Source: Prevotella sp. P5-50 (GTDB lineage Bacteria > Bacteroidota > Bacteroidia > Bacteroidales > Bacteroidaceae). Taken from it: a stretch of DNA of 64,000 bases. The position numbers were made by a program, and so were the translations under genes. Every line of letters starts with the position of its first letter. Position 1 is the first letter of the stretch. Shown here one piece after another: positions 18,917 through 26,538 of the stretch. The notes under the pieces are model-generated. The model did no database searches and was not told the DNA's origin. It was given only the letters and a program-made list of their open reading frames with translations. Location of the stretch: the NCBI RefSeq assembly GCF_002251295.1, contig NZ_NPJA01000015.1, positions 105,120 through 169,119 on the forward strand. Direction: 5' to 3'.

Positions 18917-18952
18917 CCTGATGTATCATTCAGATAAAACATATTCATTCCT

Positions 18953-20197
18953 ATGAAATTTGATATAGATTCCTATCGCGAGATACTCGACACCATCACC
19001 CGCAACAAGAGCCGCAGCTTCCTCACAGGCTTCGGTGTGTTCTGGGGTGTGTTCATGCTCATCGTCCTTATAGGCGGCGGACAGGGACTGAAGGAGATGT
19101 TGCAGTCTAACTTCGCAGGCTTTGCCACCAATACCGCCATGATATGGACGCAGAACACCACCAAGCCCTACAAGGGATTCCGCAAGGGCCGCTATGTGTC
19201 GATGGTGGAGAATGACATGACGCGCTTGCGCCAGCAGGTGCCCGAACTCGACATCATCACGCCCTATATGTTTGGCGGCAACAAGAAAACCGTGGTGGGG
19301 GAGTACTCCTTCGATGCCACCGTCGCCGGTGTGGACCACGACTATGCCAGGGTGGCACCGCCCGTGATGTACTACGGGCGCTACATCAACGAGATGGACG
19401 TCAGACAGGCACGCAAGGTGTGTGTCATCGGCAAGGAGGTGTATAAGAAACTCTTCCCCGGTGGTGGCGACCCCTGTGGCAGGCGCATCCGTGTCGATGC
19501 CGCCTACTATACCGTGGTGGGTGTTGACTACAAGGTCAACGGCATCAATATCAGCGGACGCCCCGACCAACTCGTCACCATCCCCTACACCCTCTTCCGT
19601 AAGACCTACAACACCGGTGACCAGATCCACAGTCTGGCGGTGACGGGCAAACCTGGAGTGGTGATGAGCACGCTGACCGACCGCATCCGCACCGTCATAG
19701 CACGTGCCCACATGATCGACCCGACCGATGAGAAAGCCATCACCACCTTCAATACCGAGGTGCTCTTCGCCATGCTCGACAATCTCTTCAACGGTGTCAA
19801 CTTCCTGATATGGCTCGTGGGCATAGGCACGCTGCTGGCAGGTGCTATCGGTGTGTCCAACATCATGATGGTGACGGTAAGGGAGCGCACCACAGAGATT
19901 GGCATCCGCCGTGCCATCGGCGCCACACCGAAGATGATTCTCTCGCAGATCATGTCGGAGAGCATCGTCTTGACTGCCGTGGCGGGCATGAGTGGCATCC
20001 TCTTCGGCGTGGGTGTGCTTCAACTCATCGAACTGGCAAGCACCGAAGACGGTATCCTTGCCGCCCATTTCCAAGTGGGCTTCTGGACGGCTATCATCGC
20101 CACCCTGCTGCTCAGTCTGCTGGGCGGACTGGCAGGACTCGCTCCCGCATGGCGTGCCATGAGCATCAAACCCGTTGATGCCATGCGCGACGAATAA
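18953..20197 (+). CDS. MacB-like ABC permease (FtsX family), second copy
   Basis: The 414-residue permease has the same topology as its neighbour: helix near 22-42, periplasmic MacB-PCD domain and three C-terminal helices with GIRRAIGATPK. The two genes are clearly related but diverged, so they are an old duplication. Two different permeases sharing one ATPase are common in Bacteroidetes MacB systems. Confidence 0.9.
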   Translation: MKFDIDSYREILDTITRNKSRSFLTGFGVFWGVFMLIVLIGGGQGLKEMLQSNFAGFATNTAMIWTQNTTKPYKGFRKGRYVSMVENDMTRLRQQVPELDIITPYMFGGNKKTVVGEYSFDATVAGVDHDYARVAPPVMYYGRYINEMDVRQARKVCVIGKEVYKKLFPGGGDPCGRRIRVDAAYYTVVGVDYKVNGINISGRPDQLVTIPYTLFRKTYNTGDQIHSLAVTGKPGVVMSTLTDRIRTVIARAHMIDPTDEKAITTFNTEVLFAMLDNLFNGVNFLIWLVGIGTLLAGAIGVSNIMMVTVRERTTEIGIRRAIGATPKMILSQIMSESIVLTAVAGMSGILFGVGVLQLIELASTEDGILAAHFQVGFWTAIIATLLLSLLGGLAGLAPAWRAMSIKPVDAMRDE

Positions 20198-20238
20198 GCA
20201 CAGCTAACCATACAAGAAAACAAAAACATATAAATGAT

Positions 20239-21354
20239 ATGAAGAAATACTCAAAACTCATCATCGCAGCTATTGTTGCCTTGGTATTCATCGGAACCTT
20301 CGTGTTCCTCTATCAGAAATCGCTGCCCAAGGAGGTGCAGTATAGTGAATATACTCCGAAGGTGGAGGATATCCTCAAAACGACCGTCATCACGGGCAAG
20401 ATAGAACCGCGCAACGAGGTGAACATCAAACCGCAGATCAGCGGCATCATCACCGAGATATGCAAGGAGGCTGGCGACTATGTGCAGGCTGGCGAAGTCA
20501 TTGCCAAGGTGAAGGTCATCCCCGACATGGGACAGCTCAGTTCGGCGGAGAGCCGGGTGCGCCTGGCTACCCTCAATATGCGACAGGCTGAGGTCGATTA
20601 CAATCGCGAGAAGAATCTCTACGACCAGAAACTTGTCTCGGCTGACGAATACGACAAGGTGCGACAGCAGATGAAGCAGGCCGCCGAAGAGGCGAAGGCT
20701 GCACAGGATGCCCTTGAGGTGGTGCGCGACGGTGTGTCGAAGTCTAATGCCAACGCTTCATCCACCCTCATCCGATCTACCATCAGCGGTGTCATCCTCG
20801 ACATCCCCGTCAAGGTGGGCAACTCCGTCATCCTCAGCAACACCTTCAACGACGGTACCACCATTGCATCGGTGGCAAACATGAACGACCTCATCTTCCG
20901 TGGCAATATCGACGAGACCGAGGTGGGACGCCTCGTGGCGGGCATGCCCATGAAGATCACCATCGGTGCCATGCAAGACCTGAAGTTTGACGCCAGTCTG
21001 GAATATATCTCTCCGAAAGCTATAGAAAACAACGGTGCCAACCAGTTTGAGGTGAAGGCTGCCGTCCATGCTGTTGAGGGCGGCAAGGTGCGGTCGGGCT
21101 ATAGTGCCAATGCCGAGATTGTCCTGGCAAAGGCGTCAAAGGTCATCGCCGTACCGGAGAGTGCCATCGAGTTCAGTGGCGACTCTACCTTCGTCTATCT
21201 CGTCCGCGGTACTGCCGACAAGAAGACCTATACCCGACAGGCTGTGGTCACCGGACTGAGCGACGGCGTGAATATCGAGATTAAGAAGGGACTCTCCCTC
21301 AAAGACAGGGTGCGCGGTCCGCAGATCATTGCCGATGATAACAAGGAGGAATAA
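20239..21354 (+). CDS. Periplasmic adaptor (HlyD/MacA-type membrane fusion protein)
   Basis: The 371-residue protein bridges the inner-membrane permeases and TolC. It has an N-terminal anchor helix (8-27), the lipoyl half-motifs (IKPQISGIITEI and TIRSTISGVILDIPVKVGN) around an alpha-helical hairpin rich in Glu/Lys/Ala (about 105-160), then beta-barrel and membrane-proximal domains (ending GLSLKDRVRG). It lies between the permease and TolC genes, five bases before the latter. Confidence 0.92.
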   Translation: MKKYSKLIIAAIVALVFIGTFVFLYQKSLPKEVQYSEYTPKVEDILKTTVITGKIEPRNEVNIKPQISGIITEICKEAGDYVQAGEVIAKVKVIPDMGQLSSAESRVRLATLNMRQAEVDYNREKNLYDQKLVSADEYDKVRQQMKQAAEEAKAAQDALEVVRDGVSKSNANASSTLIRSTISGVILDIPVKVGNSVILSNTFNDGTTIASVANMNDLIFRGNIDETEVGRLVAGMPMKITIGAMQDLKFDASLEYISPKAIENNGANQFEVKAAVHAVEGGKVRSGYSANAEIVLAKASKVIAVPESAIEFSGDSTFVYLVRGTADKKTYTRQAVVTGLSDGVNIEIKKGLSLKDRVRGPQIIADDNKEE

Positions 21355-21358
21355 GCGT

Positions 21359-22699
21359 ATGAAACACCAGATCATTTCTCGCACAGCTCTCATGGCAGCA
21401 GCCCTGCTGACTGCTGCCGCCATGCCGGCGCAGACTCCGTCACAGCGCCAGTGGACGCTCCGCGAATGTGCCGACTATGCCGTGGCACACAATATCAGCA
21501 TCCGTCAGCAGCGCAACCAGTGCAGCCAACAGGCGGTACAGCTCCATACGGCGAAGCACCGCCGCTTGCCCGACCTCTATGCGTCGGCAAGCGAATCGTT
21601 CTCCTTCGGTCGCGGACTGACCATGGAGAATACCTATGCCGACCGCAATACCAGCAGCACCTCGCTGGCGCTCTCTGCCTCCGTGCCGCTGTTTACGGGG
21701 TTTGAAATCCCCAACACCGTCAAACTCCGACAACTCAACCTCGAAGCTGCCACACAGGATTTGGAGAAAGCCCGAAACGATATCCGCATGCAGGTGGCTC
21801 AGGCATACGTGCAGATCCTCTACAACATGGAGATTGCCGATGTGGCTCAACGCCAGGTGACTATCGACTCCATGCAGGTGGCGCGCCTCCAGTCGTTTGT
21901 CGATCACGGCAAGGCGAGCATCGCACAGCTCTCCCAACAGCAGGCCACCCTCGGACAGGCGCTTTCCACGGCTACCCAGGCAGCTGGCAACGTCCGACTG
22001 GCGCTGCTCGACCTCTCCCAACTGCTCGAACTCCCTTCGCCTGACGGTTTCCAGATTGTGCGCCCGGCGACAACGGCGATTGCTGCCATTCCCGCCAGTC
22101 CCGAAGTGGTGTTTGCCGAGGCTGTTGCCCTCAAGCCGGAGGTTCAGGCAGAACAGCTGCGGCTCCATGCCTCCGACCGCAGCATCCGCATTGCGCAGGC
22201 AGGCTATTACCCCACGCTGTCGCTCAACGGCGGACTGCAGACCAATTACTACAAGACGAGCGGATTGGCTGCCGACGGGTTTGGCAAACAGTTGAAAAAC
22301 AATTTCGCTCAGTATATCGGAATCAGTCTCAGCATCCCCATCTTCAATCGCTTCACCACGCGCAACAGCGTGAGGATGGCACGTCTCGACCGCGACAACC
22401 AAGCCCTCCAACTCGACCTCGTGAAGAAGCGCCTCTATAAGGAGATCCAACAGGTGTATTACAATGCCGTGGCAGCACAGGCCAAATACGAGAGCAGCCT
22501 GCTGGCGTGCCAGTCGGGCAGCGAGGCTTTCACCCTTACCCGGGCGAAATACGAGAACGGCAAAGCCACCGTCACCGAGTTCAACGAGGCCAAGAGCCAG
22601 CTCCTCAAGGCAGAGAGCGACCTGGTGCAGGCGCGCTACGAGTACCTCTACCAGACAGCCCTCCTCGATTTCTACCGTGGCAAGCCCCTGCAGTTTTGA
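21359..22699 (+). CDS. TolC family outer membrane efflux protein
   Basis: The 446-residue protein forms the outer membrane channel of the pump. It has a signal peptide (about 1-23, ending MPA), then two outer membrane efflux repeats: an N-terminal half starting WTLRECADYAVAHN and a C-terminal half with ALKPEVQAEQLRL and the long coiled segment to YQTALLDFYRGKPL. The ATG at 21359 leaves a four-base gap to the adaptor stop; an upstream in-frame start would overlap it. It ends the pump operon. Confidence 0.92.
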   Translation: MKHQIISRTALMAAALLTAAAMPAQTPSQRQWTLRECADYAVAHNISIRQQRNQCSQQAVQLHTAKHRRLPDLYASASESFSFGRGLTMENTYADRNTSSTSLALSASVPLFTGFEIPNTVKLRQLNLEAATQDLEKARNDIRMQVAQAYVQILYNMEIADVAQRQVTIDSMQVARLQSFVDHGKASIAQLSQQQATLGQALSTATQAAGNVRLALLDLSQLLELPSPDGFQIVRPATTAIAAIPASPEVVFAEAVALKPEVQAEQLRLHASDRSIRIAQAGYYPTLSLNGGLQTNYYKTSGLAADGFGKQLKNNFAQYIGISLSIPIFNRFTTRNSVRMARLDRDNQALQLDLVKKRLYKEIQQVYYNAVAAQAKYESSLLACQSGSEAFTLTRAKYENGKATVTEFNEAKSQLLKAESDLVQARYEYLYQTALLDFYRGKPLQF

Positions 22700-22744
22700 G
22701 GGTGCATCAGCCCCTCCGTCATCAATCCCTTTTTATTATCTATT

Positions 22745-23212
22745 ATGGAATACATGTCACAAGAAGGCTTCGACAAGATAGCCAACGAACTCCACAACCT
22801 TGAAACCACAGAACTCTCCCGTGTGCGCGACGCCATTGCAGAAGCGCGCGACAAGGGCGACCTCAGCGAAAACTTCGAGTACCATGCAGCCAAGCGCGAG
22901 CAGGGTCGCCTGTTGGGGCGCATCCGTTTCCTGCAGCGCGTGCTGGAGAATGCACGCGTCATCGACCCTGCCCTGCTCAAGACCGACAGCGTAGGACTGT
23001 TGAGCCGTGTTGCCCTCACCAATATCGGCAACAACCGCTCCATGACCTATACCGTAGTGAGCCCCCACGAGGCCAATATGGCAGAGGGCAAAATCTCTAT
23101 CAAGTCGCCCATCGCACAGGCGCTCCTCAACCATCGGGCTGGCGATGAGGTCACGGTGCGCGTGCCTGCCGGCACAGTGCGCCTCCGCATTGACAGTGTC
23201 GAGTTAGGGTAG
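22745..23212 (+). CDS. greA: Transcription elongation factor GreA
   Basis: GreA rescues backtracked RNA polymerase. The 155-residue protein has the N-terminal coiled coil with the acidic tip (LSENFEYHAAKREQ, with the D-x-x-E region DKGDLSENFEY) and the C-terminal FKBP-like domain (SPIAQALLNHRAGDEVTVRVPAG). The family's normal length is about 158. It follows the pump operon after 45 bases but is functionally unrelated. Confidence 0.96.
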   Translation: MEYMSQEGFDKIANELHNLETTELSRVRDAIAEARDKGDLSENFEYHAAKREQGRLLGRIRFLQRVLENARVIDPALLKTDSVGLLSRVALTNIGNNRSMTYTVVSPHEANMAEGKISIKSPIAQALLNHRAGDEVTVRVPAGTVRLRIDSVELG

Positions 23213-23226
23213 GGTGCGCGTGTCGT

Positions 23227-23268
23227 AAAAAAAAACAAAAGCAGGGGCGCATCGCGCGTCCCTGCTTT
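23227..23268. terminator. Probable bidirectional terminator after greA
   Basis: AAAGCAGGG (23238-23246) pairs with CCCTGCTTT (23260-23268), with a GC-rich inner stem. On the minus strand the hairpin is followed by a T tract (the A run at 23227-23235), ideal for ending the HU/small membrane protein operon. On the plus strand it may also end greA. Confidence 0.75.
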
Positions 23269-23309
23269 CCGACAAAGTATATGATTAAGAAAATTCACCA
23301 AATCTCAAA

Positions 23310-23513
23310 CTAACTGTGCTTGCCCAACCGTTGGTCTATCACGCAATCCACTCCGATAAGACTGCCGGAGAATATCAGACACTGTGCCACAAACCACAAT
23401 ACCGACTCGCTGATCTCGCCCGTAGGCGGAGTGAAGAATCCCATGAAGGCAAACACGATGGCTGTGATGATGCAGACCAGCGATGCCGTCTGCTTATAAC
23501 GGATACTCTTCAT
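23310..23513 (-). CDS. Small membrane protein of unknown function, two helices
   Basis: A 67-residue protein I do not recognise. It has a basic start, a first hydrophobic helix (about 10-28), a short Pro/Gly turn (TPPTGE) and a second helix (about 36-56), then a polar tail. It is encoded 65 bases after the HU-like gene on the same strand, with a strong hairpin in between. Small membrane proteins beside HU genes are frequent in Bacteroidetes, but this one is larger than the roughly 30-residue kind usually seen. Probably real: it is bounded by an operon partner and a terminator. Confidence 0.6.
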   Translation of the reverse strand: MKSIRYKQTASLVCIITAIVFAFMGFFTPPTGEISESVLWFVAQCLIFSGSLIGVDCVIDQRLGKHS

Positions 23514-23533
23514 GATAAGAATCTGCTGTTAGG

Positions 23534-23570
23534 GCAGTGCCCCTCTCGCCTCAGGGGAGCGAGGCACTGC
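23534..23570 (-). repeat. Hairpin between HU-like gene and small membrane protein gene
   Basis: GCAGTGCC (23534-23541) and GGCACTGC (23563-23570) pair exactly, with an inner CCCCT/AGGGG pair. No T tract follows on the minus strand. It may stabilise the HU message, attenuate read-through or act in RNA processing. Confidence 0.6.
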
Positions 23571-23578
23571 GGTTAGGT

Positions 23579-24145
23579 TCAGCCCTCCATTCCGCTACCG
23601 CCGCTTGGGGTACCGCCAGTTGACGAGCTACCGCCGCCATTGGTTGAACCCGGGTTGTTGTCGGTCACCTTTCCAGGGATGGGCAAGAGTCCCTCCTTGT
23701 TGGCCTCCTTGATACCCATGCACTCGTAGGCGTGGCGGTCTGCGCGAGTCGTTGAGGTGTTGTTAAACTTACCGCCGAGCTTCTTGCCGCTGAAGGGGAG
23801 GAAGCGGAGGTTCACACCGGCAATCTGTGCCACATCAAACTTGGATGGGTCGCTGACCGCCTTCTTGCCGTCGTTGCGGATGGAGTTGTAGAACGTTCCG
23901 AGTTCGCCCAGCTTCACCTTGTAGCCCTGCGCCAGCAGTTCGTTGATGCAGTCAACCATTTTGGTCATCACTCCGACCACCACGTCGCGGGTATAGACTG
24001 ATCCGTGGTCGGAGATGTGGGATGCCAGCTCGTCAAGGTTCACGGTGCCCTGCGAAACGGGTTTTGCGTAATACTTGCCGTAAGAGGTGCTCTTGGAGTT
24101 CGTGCTCTTCTGCAGGCAGTAGCGAATAGTAGTCAGTGTACTCAT
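23579..24145 (-). CDS. HU-like DNA-binding protein with Gly/Ser-rich tail
   Basis: The 188-residue protein matches the long HU/IHF-like family of Bacteroidetes (histone-like, HU-HIG type). The core covers about residues 10-125, with the helical part (ELASHISDHGSVYTRDVV) and beta arms (YKVKLGELGTFY, VNLRFLPFSGKKL). The last 28 residues are a Gly/Ser/Thr/Asn tail that is likely disordered. The ATG at 24145 follows a TACCTTTG box (24190-24197, minus). It is divergent from the DUF4248 gene, a pairing repeated across Bacteroidetes genomes whose job is unknown. Confidence 0.85.
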   Translation of the reverse strand: MSTLTTIRYCLQKSTNSKSTSYGKYYAKPVSQGTVNLDELASHISDHGSVYTRDVVVGVMTKMVDCINELLAQGYKVKLGELGTFYNSIRNDGKKAVSDPSKFDVAQIAGVNLRFLPFSGKKLGGKFNNTSTTRADRHAYECMGIKEANKEGLLPIPGKVTDNNPGSTNGGGSSSTGGTPSGGSGMEG

Positions 24146-24189
24146 AATAGAAACGAATTTAGTTAAACAAAGAAGAAAATTATCGCCTG

Positions 24190-24197
24190 CAAAGGTA
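24190..24197 (-). promoter_or_regulatory. Promoter -7 box for HU-like gene
   Basis: TACCTTTG on the minus strand, 44 bases before the ATG at 24145, fits TAnnTTTG. Confidence 0.65.
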
Positions 24198-24314
24198 CGG
24201 CTATGCTTGGACGAAATGTCAGTTAATGTCACTTATTGCCACTTATGCCGTGTTAAAAGAACTTAAAGTCGGGCGCTGCGCCACGCTTCCTTTGCCCCAT
24301 TGCGGCAAAGGCAG

Positions 24315-24322
24315 TAACTTTG
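24315..24322 (+). promoter_or_regulatory. Promoter -7 box for DUF4248 gene
   Basis: TAACTTTG fits TAnnTTTG and lies 26 bases before the ATG at 24349. Confidence 0.6.
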
Positions 24323-24348
24323 CGTAAAAATAAAATCATCTGATCATT

Positions 24349-24570
24349 ATGCCTACACTACGTCCTTACACCTCCATGAGCCGCACCCGTCTGGCACAGC
24401 TCTACTGCCCCGACGTCACCCCTCGCCATGCCTGGCGCACGCTGAAAGCATGGATGGATCGCTGCCGTCCGCTCCTCGCCCGCCTCCGATCGCTCGGCTA
24501 CGACGGCCGTCAGCGCATCCTTTCGCCAGCCATGGTAGCCGCCATTACGGAGTATCTCGGAGAGCCTTAA
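24349..24570 (+). CDS. DUF4248 family protein
   Basis: A 73-residue basic protein. The pattern RTRLAQLYCPDVTPRHAWRT near the start and the ending SPAMVAAITEYLGEP are those of DUF4248, a small Bacteroidetes family with a predicted helix-turn-helix-like fold and no assigned function. It faces away from the HU-like gene, as it usually does, and has its own promoter box. Confidence 0.8.
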   Translation: MPTLRPYTSMSRTRLAQLYCPDVTPRHAWRTLKAWMDRCRPLLARLRSLGYDGRQRILSPAMVAAITEYLGEP

Positions 24571-24750
24571 ACCGCCGAACGTCAATCGACGAAGGCGATT
24601 GGCAATATCTCCTTCGACGATTGGCGTTATCGCCGCCGCCGAACGGCATACCTCGCGCGCGCCCCTGTTTACTGCCGATTCGGGCAGTTGCCCGAAAACG
24701 GTTACGATTTGAAACCCTTGTTGCAGTGGGATAGAAACTTTAACAGAAGT
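24571..24750 (+). other. GC-rich spacer with several hairpins after DUF4248
   Basis: The region has no convincing gene. It contains an imperfect inverted repeat AATCGACGAAGG / CCTTCGACGATT (about 24585-24628, one mismatch), a GGCG-TTAT-CGCC hairpin and a GGGCA-GT-TGCCC hairpin. Such stacked stems suggest a structured 3' region of the DUF4248 message. Confidence 0.4.
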
Positions 24751-24779
24751 GTTAATGCGAATTAACGTTTTTTTTTTTT
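24751..24779 (+). terminator. Rho-independent terminator with T12 run
   Basis: GTTAAT-GCGA-ATTAAC is followed by G and twelve T. It would end transcripts from the DUF4248 side immediately before the next promoter. The homopolymer is long enough to vary by slippage. Confidence 0.75.
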
Positions 24780-24796
24780 GTTAACGCAAAGGTTCG

Positions 24797-24804
24797 TACC
24801 TTTG
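24797..24804 (+). promoter_or_regulatory. Promoter -7 box with no protein gene behind it
   Basis: TACCTTTG fits the consensus. The next plus-strand genes are far away, so it may drive a small RNA. TTG at 24778-24780 is only 16 bases upstream, closer than usual. Confidence 0.5.
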
Positions 24805-24809
24805 CAGCC

Positions 24810-24934
24810 GAGGTCCAGCCTCACGGATACAGCGGTATTCGGTCAAGTGACATACGGTGTAATCCTTTCCTCCGCCCCGATTTTAGGAAGACATCTGAGG
24901 TGTGCCACAAGGGAACAATTTTGTATTGTTTTTT
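24810..24934 (+). ncRNA. Candidate small RNA of about 125 bases, unassigned
   Basis: Between the promoter box at 24797-24804 and a terminator-like hairpin (AACAAT-TTTGT-ATTGTT then TTTT, 24914-24934) lies a stretch with no open reading frame of protein-like composition. It has local hairpins (GAGG-TCCAG-CCTC near its 5' end). I looked for SRP RNA, 6S RNA, tmRNA and RNase P signatures and did not find them. This is an inference from signals alone. Confidence 0.35.
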
Positions 24935-24960
24935 GTATAATAAGTTCAACAATAAACACT

Positions 24961-25004
24961 CAAGCGCAGCAACTCCGAAGGAATTTCGTAGTTTGCTGCG
25001 CTTG
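24961..25004 (-). terminator. Perfect 12-bp hairpin, probable end of the 26439-25036 operon
   Basis: CAAGCGCAGCAA (24961-24972) and TTGCTGCGCTTG (24993-25004) pair exactly. On the minus strand it lies 31 bases after the small basic protein gene and is followed by a T-rich stretch (AGTGTTTATTGTT), acceptable for a terminator. Confidence 0.55.
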
Positions 25005-25035
25005 ATGGTATGTGACAGTGCCCGACGGTGGGCGA

Positions 25036-25236
25036 TTATTTCTTTTGGCGGTTGGCGCGCTGCTCACGGTATTTTGCCTTCTGGCGCGCTGAACCGCTGC
25101 CATGGGCGCCGGTGATATACTTCTTCTTCTTAGCCTTGGTCTTTACTTTGCCGTCGTCGGCTTTCGGACCGCCGCCCTTTTTGAAGCTGATGCCTCGCTC
25201 AAGGATCTGAGAGAAATCGTCGTCGTTCATGTTCAT
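25036..25236 (-). CDS. Small basic protein of unknown function
   Basis: A 66-residue Lys/Arg-rich protein. An acidic N-terminus (MNMNDDDFSQILERG) is followed by a Gly/Lys-rich middle and a KAKYREQRANRQKK end. I do not recognise a family. It starts 15 bases after the AICAR transformylase stop on the same strand and is followed by a strong hairpin, so it is probably translated from the same message. Its composition suggests a nucleic-acid or ribosome contact, which is only a guess. A start at 25230 is also possible. Confidence 0.55.
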   Translation of the reverse strand: MNMNDDDFSQILERGISFKKGGGPKADDGKVKTKAKKKKYITGAHGSGSARQKAKYREQRANRQKK

Positions 25237-25251
25237 AGGGCAATGGGCTGT

Positions 25252-26439
25252 TTAGTGGTGGAACAGGCGAACGCCAGTGAACGCCATGGCAATGGAGTAT
25301 TTGTCGCAGGTCATGATGACATGGTCGTCGCGAACAGAACCGCCAGCCTGGGCGATATACTCTACGCCGCTCTTGTGGGCGCGCTCGATATTGTCGCCGA
25401 AGGGGAAGAAAGCGTCGGAACCTAACGCCACGCGGGTGTTCTGGGCAATCCAGGCTTTCTTCTCTTCAAGAGTCAGCACTTCGGGCTGACGGGTGAAGAA
25501 CTGCTGCCAGGCGCCGTCGCGCAATACGTCGTCGTGCTCGTCTTCTGAGAGATAGACGTCGATGGTGTTGTCGCGGTCGGCACGGCGGATGCCCTCCTTG
25601 AAGGGGAGCGCCATGACTTTGGGATGCTGGCGCAGCCACCAGATGTCAGCCTTGTTGCCAGCCAGACGGGTGCAGTGGATGCGGCTCTGCTGACCGGCTC
25701 CGATGCCGATGGCCTGTCCGTCTTTCACGTAGCATACGGAGTTGCTCTGGGTATATTTCAGCGTGATGAGGGCGATGATGAGGTCGCGCTTGGCTTCGGC
25801 AGTGAAGGTCTTGTTTTGCGTGGGGATGTTTTCAAAGAGTGCGGGGGCATCGAGCTTGATCTCGTTGCGGCCCTGCTCGAAGGTGATGCCAAACACCTGT
25901 TTGCGCTCGATGGGTTCGGGCACGTAGCTGGGGTCTATCTTGATGACATTATAGGTGCCCTTGCGCTTGGCCTTGAGAATCTCGATGGCTTCGGGAGTGA
26001 AGTCGGGGGCGATGACACCATCGCTGACCTCGCGCTTCAGCAGGGTGGCGGTGACAGCGTCGCAGGTGTCGGACAGCGCCACGAAGTCGCCATAGGACGA
26101 CATGCGGTCGGCACCGCGGGCACGGGCATAGGCGCAAGCCACGGGCGACTCGTCGAGTCCGGCAATGTCGTCAACGAAATAGATCTTTTTGAGCGTGTCG
26201 CTCAGAGGGAGACCTACTGCAGCGCCAGCAGGAGATACGTGCTTGAAGGAAGCGGCTGCCGGCAGACCGGTGGCTGCCTTGAGTTCTCTGACAAGTTGCC
26301 AGGCGTTGAAGGCATCCAGAAAATTGATGTAGCCAGGGCGGCCGTTGATAACCTCAATGGGGAGTTCGCCCTCGGTCATGAAGATGCGCGAAGGCTTTTG
26401 GTTCGGATTACATCCGTACTTGAGTTGTAGTTCTTTCAT
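25252..26439 (-). CDS. purH: Free-standing AICAR transformylase (PurH C-terminal activity)
   Basis: The 395-residue protein carries the AICAR transformylase that formylates AICAR with 10-formyl-THF in purine synthesis. It has the KH pair in SFKHVSPAGAA near residue 65, the family motif ALGSDAFFPF and AGGSVRDD near the C-terminus. There is no N-terminal IMP cyclohydrolase (MGS-like) domain; that is encoded alone at 46641. The start at 26439 is chosen because the promoter box TAACTTTG (26475-26482) overlaps the longer version. The N-terminus MKELQLKYGCNPNQKPSRIF is typical of the free-standing family. Confidence 0.9.
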   Translation of the reverse strand: MKELQLKYGCNPNQKPSRIFMTEGELPIEVINGRPGYINFLDAFNAWQLVRELKAATGLPAAASFKHVSPAGAAVGLPLSDTLKKIYFVDDIAGLDESPVACAYARARGADRMSSYGDFVALSDTCDAVTATLLKREVSDGVIAPDFTPEAIEILKAKRKGTYNVIKIDPSYVPEPIERKQVFGITFEQGRNEIKLDAPALFENIPTQNKTFTAEAKRDLIIALITLKYTQSNSVCYVKDGQAIGIGAGQQSRIHCTRLAGNKADIWWLRQHPKVMALPFKEGIRRADRDNTIDVYLSEDEHDDVLRDGAWQQFFTRQPEVLTLEEKKAWIAQNTRVALGSDAFFPFGDNIERAHKSGVEYIAQAGGSVRDDHVIMTCDKYSIAMAFTGVRLFHH

Positions 26440-26474
26440 TGTTGTGTAGTGTGTATATTCCTTGTTTCCGGCCA

Positions 26475-26482
26475 CAAAGTTA
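26475..26482 (-). promoter_or_regulatory. Promoter -7 box for AICAR transformylase
   Basis: TAACTTTG on the minus strand, 35 bases before the ATG at 26439. It decides the start, because the longer reading frame begins inside this box. Confidence 0.65.
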
Positions 26483-26538
26483 CTAAAAATGTGGCAGAAA
26501 GTTGCATCTTACGGCGTCTTTTAGCGTGGGAGGTCTGC

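Noticed and set aside
21440..22450. A 336-residue open frame opposite the TolC gene
   Set aside because: It lies wholly inside tolC on the other strand, has no promoter and no family resemblance; such shadows are frequent in GC-rich coding DNA.
24810..24934. SRP RNA, 6S RNA, tmRNA or RNase P RNA
   Set aside because: I found no SRP tetraloop motif, no long paired 6S ends, no tRNA-like ends and no RNase P core, so no name is given.
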